Source: Spirochaetales bacterium
GTDB taxonomy: Bacteria > Spirochaetota > Spirochaetia > DSM-27196 > SLAA01
Assembly: GCA_007126415.1 (NCBI GenBank)
Contig: SLBH01000130.1
Location: 1-6,371, forward strand
Reading direction: 5' to 3'
DNA length: 6,371 nucleotides
Shown: positions 1 to 5,761 of the stretch, piece by piece
How the letters are laid out: each line of letters starts with the position of its first letter
Position numbering within the stretch: the first letter of the stretch is position 1
Made by a program: the position numbers and the translations under genes
Notes under the pieces: generated by a model
Databases searched by the model: none
What the model was told of the DNA's origin: nothing
What the model saw: only the letters and a program-made list of their open reading frames with translations

Positions 1-1607
1 CGAGGGCCGCCGGTGTCGAGGGTGCCGGCGAGGCCGGCGCCCCGATCGTAATCACGGTCGCGGGGCTTGAGCGGCAAAAGGATTACCCTACGCTGCTCCG
101 CGCGATGGCGGCGCTGCGCGCATTGGGGCCGTCGCGGTCCGGCGGCGCGCCCGAGCCGCAGCTTTTGTGCGTCGGCGAAGGGCCGCTCGAGCCTTCGCTT
201 CGCGCTCTTGCTGTCGAGCTGGGTCTCGAGGACCGCGTGCGGTTTCTCGGCTACCGAACCGATATCGACCGTTTGCTCCAATCTGCGGACGTATTCGCGC
301 TCACCTCGCGCTGGGAAGGCCTCTCGAAGGCCCTGCTCGAGGCGATGAGTTTCGGGCTGCCGTGCGTGGCTACCGCGGTTGAGGGCACCGAGGACGTGAT
401 CGAGCACGAGCAGAGCGGGTTGCTTGTGCCGCCCGGAGACCCGGAGGCGGTGGCCCGAGCGCTGCGCCGCATACTCAACGACCCCGCCCTCGCTCGTCGC
501 CTCGGCGAGGGCGCGCGCGCGCGTGTGCGGGCCTTTGATGCGCCGCTGCGGGCGCGTGAGCTCGACCATATCTATCGGCTGCTGCTCGACGCCCCGCAGC
601 CCCAAGCCGCGCGCGCACCCGCCGAGGCCCCGGTGTCACCGGAGCCGCAAAGCGTCTCGGTGATCATGAGCGTGAGAAACGGAGCAGCCTACTTGGCCGA
701 GGCGCTCGAGAGCGTCTACAGCCAGAGCAGACCGCCGGAAGAGATTGTCGTGGTGGACGACGGTTCGAGCGACGAAACGCCGGAAATCCTCGAGCGCTTT
801 GCGGCGCGCTCAGCTCCGCGCAAGCGCGGCGAGGCCGCGGGCGTGCCTGAGCTGCGGGTCATCCGGCGGGGAAGTATCGGGCGCGGAGCGGCACTCAACC
901 TTGCATGGCAGTCCGCGCGCGGTGAGTTCATTGCCAACCTCGACGCCGACGACGTGTTTTTCGCGGGTAAGCTCGAGGCGCAGCTCGCGTTGTTTCAGAG
1001 CCACCCCAAGCTCGACCTCGTTGCAACCGCCTCGCAGTACTTCCGCCTGCTAAGCGACCTCGAGGCGCCGGGGGACGGCGGAGAGCGGGACAACGCGCCG
1101 CTCCGCGATCCGGCAGCGCTCGGCGATCCGGCAGCGCTCCGCGATCTCGCAGCGCTCCTGCCGCGCTACAATCCCGTCAACCACAGCTCGGTCATGCTGC
1201 GCTGCAGTCTGCTCGAGCGCCTAGGGGGTTACGATGCCTCGCGTCGGCGCCAGCTCGACTACGAGCTCTGGATTAGGGCCGCGGTGGCCGGCGCCGATCT
1301 GCGATTCCTCGACCGGCCGTATACCGGCAAACGCCTGCACGCCGCGCAGTCGTTCGAGACGCGCGACCACCTTCGCTACGTGCTTTCTTCGTTTCGTTTG
1401 CAGTTGTGGGCTGTGGGGGAGCTGCAGCACGGCTCCGGGCGTCAAGCCTCCGGGCCCCGTGCCGCTGCCGCTCGCGCGCGGCTGTATCTGCTCGCGGCCC
1501 TGCGCGTCGCCTATCGGTTGCTACCGGGCGGCGTGCGCCGCCGGCTCGCCGGCACCAAGGAGCGCCTTCTCCGCGGTTCGCCGCCCGATTCGGCTACAAA
1601 CGTTTGA
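1..1607 (+). CDS. GT4-GT2 fusion glycosyltransferase (5' partial)
   Basis: Probable bifunctional cytoplasmic sugar transferase of a polysaccharide repeat-unit pathway; donor and acceptor sugars are unknown. The reading frame is open from base 3 and already encodes a GT4-like strand (IVITVAGLERQKDYPTLLRA) before the first ATG at 105, so the true start is upstream. Counting residue 1 at base 3, the first ~190 residues are a GT4 C-terminal Rossmann domain with the E-x7-E nucleotide-sugar motif (E105 and E113 in WEGLSKALLEAM). An Ala/Pro linker (~196-216) follows. Then comes a GT2/GT-A domain: SVSVIMSVRNG at 217, VVVDDGSSDE with Asp252-253, a DxD-type metal site DADD at 314-317, NHSSVMLR, and DYELWIR near 419. 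The basic C-terminal ~60 residues have no clear domain. There are 534 residues in the window, and the gene ends in TGA at 1605. A three-copy hexapeptide repeat sits at residues 368-385. The gene is very GC-rich. The family calls are secure; activity of both halves is inferred. Confidence 0.9.
   Translation, partial: RAAGVEGAGEAGAPIVITVAGLERQKDYPTLLRAMAALRALGPSRSGGAPEPQLLCVGEGPLEPSLRALAVELGLEDRVRFLGYRTDIDRLLQSADVFALTSRWEGLSKALLEAMSFGLPCVATAVEGTEDVIEHEQSGLLVPPGDPEAVARALRRILNDPALARRLGEGARARVRAFDAPLRARELDHIYRLLLDAPQPQAARAPAEAPVSPEPQSVSVIMSVRNGAAYLAEALESVYSQSRPPEEIVVVDDGSSDETPEILERFAARSAPRKRGEAAGVPELRVIRRGSIGRGAALNLAWQSARGEFIANLDADDVFFAGKLEAQLALFQSHPKLDLVATASQYFRLLSDLEAPGDGGERDNAPLRDPAALGDPAALRDLAALLPRYNPVNHSSVMLRCSLLERLGGYDASRRRQLDYELWIRAAVAGADLRFLDRPYTGKRLHAAQSFETRDHLRYVLSSFRLQLWAVGELQHGSGRQASGPRAAAARARLYLLAALRVAYRLLPGGVRRRLAGTKERLLRGSPPDSATNV
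1104..1157 (+). repeat. 18-bp in-frame tandem repeat, 3 copies
   Basis: Three head-to-tail 18-bp units (1104-1121, 1122-1139, 1140-1157) lie inside the GT2 domain. Units 1 and 2 differ only at their first base (cgcgatccg... versus ggcgatccg...). Unit 3 has ctc in place of ccg. They encode RDPAAL, GDPAAL and RDLAAL, so copy changes keep the frame. The near identity at DNA level, including wobble bases, points to recent duplication rather than protein-level selection alone. Confidence 0.9.
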
Positions 1608-2253
1608 TAGCGTCGAAGCGCATGCCGCGCGAGCGCGGAAAGCGGTGCACGTGCGCCCTGATGCGGCGGTTGCCCTGTAGCTCCATGTGGCTCATGCGGA
1701 AGCGCAGGAAAGCCCGGCGCGCTCGCACGCCGAAGCCGTCGGCAAACAGGTCCTCTTCTACGGTTGCAAAGCCGAAATGAGTTTCCATGTCGAAGTAGGC
1801 GACGTCGAGGAAGTCGGTGTGTTCCTCGGTCAGGTAGACTTCAAACGGGGCCTCGTTGCCCCCGAAAACCGTTCCGATCTCCACACGATCGATCTTCGCA
1901 ACCGGCAGCAGCACCTCGATCTGCTCGTCGCCGAGGCTGAAACGGTTCTCCGCCTCACGCAGATCTCTGCCGAGTATCGCGGCGCGGATATTGTGTTCTT
2001 TGAGGTACATCGTCATCTCGTTGAGCACCTCAAAGATCATGTAGCCCTCGTCCGCTCCGTAGTCGAACATCTCCTGAATCTGCTCGCGGTTAAGCGTCTG
2101 CGTTGTGCGAACACTGGGACGAAGCTCGCCGAGAATTGTCTCAACCGAGCGCTGTGGCTGCGGGTTGTCGTCGGCCGCACCTACTACAGCCGCAACCACC
2201 ACCACAGCGGCAATCAATGCGGCGCGCCGCAGGTGTTGTGTTGTGTTACTCAT
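1594..2253 (-). CDS. secreted protein of unknown function, second gene of the Wzi-like unit
   Basis: I do not recognise the family. The start is taken as ATG at 2253 (219 residues), because GGAAG at 2263-2259 gives a Shine-Dalgarno site 5 nt upstream. A TTG at 2265 would extend the protein by four residues but would place that site inside the gene. The N-terminus is a convincing Sec signal: basic HLRR, a long Ala/Val core, and cleavage likely near VVGA-AD. The mature part begins with a helical-looking region (NREQIQEMFDYGADEGYMIFEVLNEM), continues with an acidic, probably beta-rich middle (KIDRVEIGTVFGG, FEVYLTEEHTDFLDVAYFDME), and ends in a strongly basic tail (RRAFLRFRMSH to AIKRL). It has no cysteine, no lipobox, and no second membrane segment. 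It lies 19 bp after the Wzi-like gene and is probably cotranscribed with it, so a periplasmic or surface partner role is inferred. Its 3' end overlaps the convergent glycosyltransferase gene by 14 bp. Confidence 0.85.
   Translation of the reverse strand: MSNTTQHLRRAALIAAVVVVAAVVGAADDNPQPQRSVETILGELRPSVRTTQTLNREQIQEMFDYGADEGYMIFEVLNEMTMYLKEHNIRAAILGRDLREAENRFSLGDEQIEVLLPVAKIDRVEIGTVFGGNEAPFEVYLTEEHTDFLDVAYFDMETHFGFATVEEDLFADGFGVRARRAFLRFRMSHMELQGNRRIRAHVHRFPRSRGMRFDAIKRL
1597..1606. repeat. perfect 10-bp palindrome at the convergent stop codons
   Basis: CAAACGTTTG reads the same on both strands. The rightward TGA (1605-1607) and the leftward TAG (1596-1594) flank and overlap it, so the two genes share these bases as terminal codons. 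The stem is AT-rich, has no loop and no T-tract, so it is not a convincing terminator. Confidence 0.8.
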
Positions 2254-2258
2254 ACGCG

Positions 2259-2263
2259 CTTCC
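2259..2263 (-). promoter_or_regulatory. ribosome binding site deciding the start of the secreted-protein gene
   Basis: On the minus strand GGAAG is followed by a 5-nt spacer (CGCGT) and ATG at 2253. It lies in the short gap after the TGA of the upstream barrel gene at 2275-2273. No comparable site precedes the alternative TTG at 2265. Confidence 0.6.
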
Positions 2264-2272
2264 AATAATAGC

Positions 2273-4168
2273 TCAGTAAGCCAACGAAAATCCGAATCGG
2301 CCGTAATGTCGTGTACCGTCGTTGCCCTCTACCGGTGTCGGGCGGTTGAGGCGATCCACGCCCCCTGCACTGTCTGTTGTCGTGAGCGTCACTTCCTCTC
2401 CGGGGCCTCGTGGGCGACGGTTCCAGCCGTACTCAAAGGTGTAGCCGAAATCAAAGGTCAGTGCTCCGGGGTGTCCGCGCGTTGAGGTAAACCATTCGAC
2501 CCGCACCGGTAAGGTGACCTCAGCATCAAACCCCAGCTGTAGAAGCCGTTCAATTACGTCCTGCGTCAGGAAACGCCACTCGTCGTAAAGATTGCCGGCC
2601 TCGCTGCGATAGCCGGCATCGAATACGCTGCCGTCCGAGGTGCCTACGTCGTGGCCTCCCTCTTCCTCGTAGGCGTCTTCGGGAGTTGCGTTCGCGTGCC
2701 TCAGAAACGCGGTGTGTAGATTAACGGTGACGAACTCGTGCGGACGCAGACGCGTCTGTACGCGAACGCGGTCTGAGTTCGGGTCGAGGTCCACAAGCGA
2801 CTGACCCGAGTGCGTGTAGTTTTGATAATTCACCGCCGGAACGGTTGTATCGTCATAGTCTACGTCGTAAAGCACGTCGTCACCCTGCGGCTTGCGGCGG
2901 TGCGTGTAGGTATAAGGCAGCACCATGGTGTAATCGGCGCTGATGCGCTCGAGCATACCGCGCATCGGCGTCCAGCGTGTGCCGGACTGCCATCCCCATT
3001 TATAGCGCGTATCGAGGTTGCCGCGCGCCAAATCTCCAAAGCCCAGATCGCCTACGTAGAGCGTACTGCTCGCGGCGAGGTCGTGCGGTAAGCGCGCGTT
3101 GGCGCTGAGGCCGATGAAAGCACTGTCTTTTTCCCCGGTGATGATCTGGTTGTACATCAGCATCGAGGTGGGAATCAGGTACATCGGCTCGAACCGCTGG
3201 CCGTAGGTGATGCTTTCGTGCAGGCTGATGTCGAGCCAATCGAGCAGGTGAAAGGTGAGGCCATGCAGGGCTATGAACTTGTTCGGCCGGACTCCTTGCG
3301 AAGAACCGCCGTCTACCGTGCGGTTACGCGCGAAGCCGTCGTCCATGGTTGCTGTAACAGCAAGAAGCAAATGCTGGTAAGTGAAGCGCTCGCTGCGGTG
3401 CGTAAAAGAAAAATGGCCCGCATGCGGCGCATTCTGGCTGATAATGGGGCCTGAATCGTAAAAGGGCCCATAGGTGCTGCGGGTGAGCCCTGCCTGAAAA
3501 TAAGTGGTTTCGGAACCCACGGCGGCCATGCCTTGCACGCTTGGGGTCATCAAGTATTCGCGCCCTAGCGCACCCATGCGACTGTCGTCGCGCATATAGT
3601 CGTAACGGCCCCGCTGCGCGGCCGGATAAACATCGTCGCTCACCTCGGGTTCGTCGATGACATACAGACCGATCCGCCCTGCAATCGAAAGGTTGTCGAG
3701 CAGATAGCCTGAGGATTCCACCCCCGCGCCGGTGGCGCCGAAGTAGTCACCGTCGTTCGAGAACTCGCTCAAGTGCTCCCCGCGCAGGTGAATCTGCGGC
3801 TCGCCTCCAATCTGGCGCAGGAACTCCTCGGCCCGAGCAGCATGCGGAGCCGGTGCCCGTTGCGCTACTTCTTCCAGGGCCGCCTGCAGCAGTTGCAGCG
3901 GATACGGCCGCAAGTAAGGCAGCGGACGCGAAAGATAACCTCGGTCCTCCCACATCGAGAGGTACTGGTAGATTTCGTCGCTCAGGCTGGTCGCGATATG
4001 CGGCCGGTGAAGCTCGTCGTCAAAGAAGCCGCCGTCCTCGTCGCCGTTTCCCATCTGGGCCGAAAGCACCGCCGGAGCCGGCGCCATTACCACTACAAGC
4101 CACAACGCTGTAGCCGCAAGAACGATTGTCCTGTGACCGATGCTTCTGCGGGCCGTTGCCGTAACCAT
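2273..4168 (-). CDS. Wzi-like capsule-assembly outer-membrane beta-barrel protein
   Basis: Likely outer-membrane protein for export or surface attachment of capsular or exopolysaccharide; 631 residues, longer than E. coli Wzi (about 480). The start is ATG 4168, preceded by GGAGGA with an 8-nt spacer. A signal peptide spans ~1-37 (ATARRSIGHR, a hydrophobic core, cleavage near VLSA-Q). Residues ~55-120 are a helical segment (DEIYQYLSMWEDRGYLSRPLP) of the kind seen before Wzi-like barrels. From ~130 the sequence alternates as in beta-strands, rich in Tyr, Phe, Gly and Arg. A Wzi-like core at ~305-385 includes HLLDWLDISLHES, YGQRFEPMYLIP and TLYVGDLGFGD. The last residues (GRFGFSLAY) fit the beta-signal with a terminal aromatic. 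No cysteine is present. Acidic, probably surface-exposed loops lie near 430 and 500-515 (EDAYEEEGGHD). It is divergent from the sugar transferase gene and first in a unit with the secreted protein. The barrel is near certain; Wzi membership is probable and rests on remembered motif patterns. Confidence 0.8.
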   Translation of the reverse strand: MVTATARRSIGHRTIVLAATALWLVVVMAPAPAVLSAQMGNGDEDGGFFDDELHRPHIATSLSDEIYQYLSMWEDRGYLSRPLPYLRPYPLQLLQAALEEVAQRAPAPHAARAEEFLRQIGGEPQIHLRGEHLSEFSNDGDYFGATGAGVESSGYLLDNLSIAGRIGLYVIDEPEVSDDVYPAAQRGRYDYMRDDSRMGALGREYLMTPSVQGMAAVGSETTYFQAGLTRSTYGPFYDSGPIISQNAPHAGHFSFTHRSERFTYQHLLLAVTATMDDGFARNRTVDGGSSQGVRPNKFIALHGLTFHLLDWLDISLHESITYGQRFEPMYLIPTSMLMYNQIITGEKDSAFIGLSANARLPHDLAASSTLYVGDLGFGDLARGNLDTRYKWGWQSGTRWTPMRGMLERISADYTMVLPYTYTHRRKPQGDDVLYDVDYDDTTVPAVNYQNYTHSGQSLVDLDPNSDRVRVQTRLRPHEFVTVNLHTAFLRHANATPEDAYEEEGGHDVGTSDGSVFDAGYRSEAGNLYDEWRFLTQDVIERLLQLGFDAEVTLPVRVEWFTSTRGHPGALTFDFGYTFEYGWNRRPRGPGEEVTLTTTDSAGGVDRLNRPTPVEGNDGTRHYGRFGFSLAY

Positions 4169-4176
4169 TATCGTGA

Positions 4177-4182
4177 TCCTCC
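4177..4182 (-). promoter_or_regulatory. strong ribosome binding site of the Wzi-like gene
   Basis: GGAGGA on the minus strand, 8 nt before ATG 4168, is the best Shine-Dalgarno match in the window. It suggests efficient translation of the barrel and supports this start. Confidence 0.85.
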
Positions 4183-4194
4183 GTATGGGAGCTT

Positions 4195-4223
4195 ATTATA
4201 TAGCGGCGTACCCCAACCGTCGA
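4195..4223 (-). promoter_or_regulatory. sigma70-type promoter for the Wzi-like/secreted-protein unit
   Basis: Reading leftward, the -35 is TCGACG (4223-4218, four of six consensus bases), followed by a spacer of exactly 17 bp and a perfect TATAAT -10 (4200-4195). Transcription would begin near 4188, leaving a leader of about 20 nt that holds the GGAGGA site. Position, spacing and the exact -10 in a GC-rich genome make this a good call, though it is untested. Confidence 0.75.
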
Positions 4224-4241
4224 CCCGCCGCGCATTACCGA

Positions 4242-4270
4242 TGGAAACCGGCGAGAAATTGCATTATACT
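4242..4270 (+). promoter_or_regulatory. sigma70-type promoter for the sugar transferase gene
   Basis: Reading rightward, TGGAAA (4242-4247, four of six) is followed by 17 bp and TATACT (4265-4270, five of six). The predicted start near 4277 gives a leader of about 78 nt before ATG 4355. The -35 boxes of the two divergent promoters are separated by only 18 bp, so a single bound regulator could affect both. Confidence 0.6.
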
Positions 4271-4285
4271 TGGGCAACAAAACTC

Positions 4286-4348
4286 ATGTACATCTACGAC
4301 GGCTTTACGGCTGCGGAACCTTCGCAGTTCGGCGGAGCGCCTGTGTAA
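4286..4348 (+). CDS. possible 20-codon leader ORF upstream of the sugar transferase
   Basis: ATG at 4286 opens a 20-codon frame (MYIYDGFTAAEP... to GGAPV) ending in TAA at 4346-4348, six bases before the transferase ATG and in the same frame. No good Shine-Dalgarno precedes it, and with the predicted start near 4277 it would have about 9 nt of leader. It could be a translated leader that hands ribosomes to the poorly provided downstream start, or simply chance. The frame also opens farther upstream at ATG 4241, but that lies before the predicted transcription start. Confidence 0.25.
   Translation: MYIYDGFTAAEPSQFGGAPV
4311..4341 (+). promoter_or_regulatory. two small hairpins in the sugar transferase leader
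   Basis: CTGCGGA (4311-4317) can pair with TTCGCAG (4321-4327) around a 3-base loop, with one G-U pair. Directly after, GGCG (4331-4334) pairs with CGCC (4338-4341) around GAG. The second hairpin holds the only GGAG in the leader (4334-4337), which is 17 nt from the ATG and so too far to act as a normal binding site. Neither is followed by a T-tract, so they are not terminators. A regulatory role is speculative. Confidence 0.3.
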
Positions 4349-4354
4349 AGATTC

Positions 4355-5761
4355 ATGCTAAAAGAACGAAGCCAAAGCCTACTGCTAACATTTGTTACCA
4401 CCGATTTCCTCGTCTCGCTTGCGAGTTATGCGCTCGCGATGTTTGTGCGTTTCGTGATCCAGGAGCCCACGCTCGAGGCTTTCCACGACATAGACCTCGA
4501 GAGCTACCTCTTTCTCGGCGGGATGATGGCGGTTGTACAGGTGGTGGTGTTTCTCACGATTGGGCTCTACAACCAGCGCCGCGGCATCTCAACCACCGAG
4601 GAGCTCGCCACAATTGTCGGCGGCGTCGCGATCACGATTCTCGCCTCGCTCGCCCTGCTGTTCTTTCTGCGCGTTGAGCAGATCTCGCGTCTCACGGTCG
4701 GGTACTACGCGGTCATAAACACCGTCAGTATAGCGCTGTGGCACTCGGCGACGCGCAAGATTCTCCAGCGGCTGCGCGCGCGCGGCTACAACGTGCGCAC
4801 CGTGATGATCATCGGCACCGGCGAGGCGGCCCGCAAGCTCACCGATTTGATTAGGCGCAGGCCGATGCACGGATATCACATCGTCGGTTACGTGACGTCC
4901 CAGCGCGAAGAAGGCGAGGGTGGCAACGGTTTCGCGGTTCTCGGCGACATCGCCGAGCTCGAGGGCCTCCTGAAGACTCACCGGCCCGACGTCGCGGTCT
5001 ACGCGTTGCCCGATCAAGGCGGCAAGCGCTTGCGCCGGGTGCTTAACCTCACCGACCAGCACGGCATCGCGCTTAAGATTATCCCCGGGTTCAGCGACCT
5101 CATCACCGCGCGCGGCAAAGTTGAGTCGATGGACGGCATCCCGATCCTCACGATTCGCGATATCCCGACGCGCGAGGGCTTCAACCGCGTGTTCAAGCGC
5201 AGCTTCGATATCGCGTTCTCAGGCACGTTTCTGTTGCTGTTCTCACCGTTTTTTCTGCTGATCTCGGCGCTCGTGAAGCTAAGCTCATCCGGCCCGGTTC
5301 TCATTAAGCAGGAGCGTGTGGGCCTCGATAATCGCCCGTTCAACATGCTCAAGTTCCGCTCTATGTACGTGCAGGACCCCAACAAAGAGTTCTCGGCCTG
5401 GACTACCAAGGACGACCCTCGCGTCACCCCGATAGGTAAGTGGCTGCGCAAGCTCTCGCTCGACGAAACCCCGCAGTTTATCAACGTTTTACTCGGCCGC
5501 ATGTCGGTGGTGGGTCCGCGCCCCGAGCGGCCCTACTTCGTGGAGCAGTTCCGCGACCAGTACCACCACTACATGCGCCGCCACGCCGTGAAAGCCGGCA
5601 TCACCGGCTGGGCCCAGATCAACGGCCTGCGCGGCGACACCTCAATCCAGGAACGCATCGAGGCCGACATCTACTACATCGAAAACTGGAGCTTCTGGCT
5701 CGACCTCAAAATCATCGCCCTCACCCCTTTCCGCGGCATGGTCAATGAAAACGCCTACTGA
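4355..5761 (+). CDS. polyprenyl-phosphate hexose-1-phosphate transferase (WbaP/WcaJ type)
   Basis: Initiating enzyme of repeat-unit synthesis: it moves a hexose-1-phosphate from a nucleotide sugar to undecaprenyl phosphate at the inner membrane. Its 468 residues match the usual full length of the family. The N-terminus has four membrane segments (~8-35, 51-72, 84-105, 113-132). A Rossmann-like CoA-binding-type domain follows (~147-270) with MIIGTGEAARKL at 151-162. The catalytic Bac_transf domain (~279-468) begins with the hydrophobic re-entrant segment SGTFLLLFSPFFLLISALV. It carries KFRSM (333-337), DDPRVTPIGKWLRKLSLDETPQ with the Asp370-Glu371 dyad, MSVVGPRPE, GITGWAQINGLRGD and the closing NENAY. 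In the family the Asp forms the phospho-sugar intermediate and the Glu assists. The Shine-Dalgarno site is weak (AAAG just upstream), but ATG 4355 gives the expected short N-terminus. No cysteine is present. Substrate sugar cannot be read from the sequence. Its 3' end overlaps the next gene by 17 bp, implying an operon. Confidence 0.95.
   Translation: MLKERSQSLLLTFVTTDFLVSLASYALAMFVRFVIQEPTLEAFHDIDLESYLFLGGMMAVVQVVVFLTIGLYNQRRGISTTEELATIVGGVAITILASLALLFFLRVEQISRLTVGYYAVINTVSIALWHSATRKILQRLRARGYNVRTVMIIGTGEAARKLTDLIRRRPMHGYHIVGYVTSQREEGEGGNGFAVLGDIAELEGLLKTHRPDVAVYALPDQGGKRLRRVLNLTDQHGIALKIIPGFSDLITARGKVESMDGIPILTIRDIPTREGFNRVFKRSFDIAFSGTFLLLFSPFFLLISALVKLSSSGPVLIKQERVGLDNRPFNMLKFRSMYVQDPNKEFSAWTTKDDPRVTPIGKWLRKLSLDETPQFINVLLGRMSVVGPRPERPYFVEQFRDQYHHYMRRHAVKAGITGWAQINGLRGDTSIQERIEADIYYIENWSFWLDLKIIALTPFRGMVNENAY

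Noticed and set aside
1625..1638. GC-rich hairpin (CCGCG, loop CGAG, CGCGG) near the end of the secreted-protein gene
   Set aside because: It lies within coding sequence, has no T-tract on either strand, and is expected by chance at this base composition, so it is not called as a terminator.
1687..2268. 193-codon open frame on the plus strand opposite the secreted-protein gene
   Set aside because: It is the antisense shadow of a gene with a clear signal peptide and ribosome site; its own translation lacks recognisable domains or a plausible start context.
3773..4348. 191-codon plus-strand frame running from inside the barrel gene into the divergent region
   Set aside because: Most of it is antisense to the Wzi-like gene and it crosses both promoters; only its last 20 codons, downstream of the rightward promoter, were kept as a possible leader ORF.
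186..4965. Frequent CTCGAG hexamers (about a dozen in the window)
   Set aside because: Most fall in frame as Leu-Glu using the favoured codons CTC and GAG, so codon bias explains them without a signal role.
5014..5502. 162-codon minus-strand open frame inside the sugar transferase gene
   Set aside because: It lies entirely antisense to the conserved catalytic domain and has no recognisable features.
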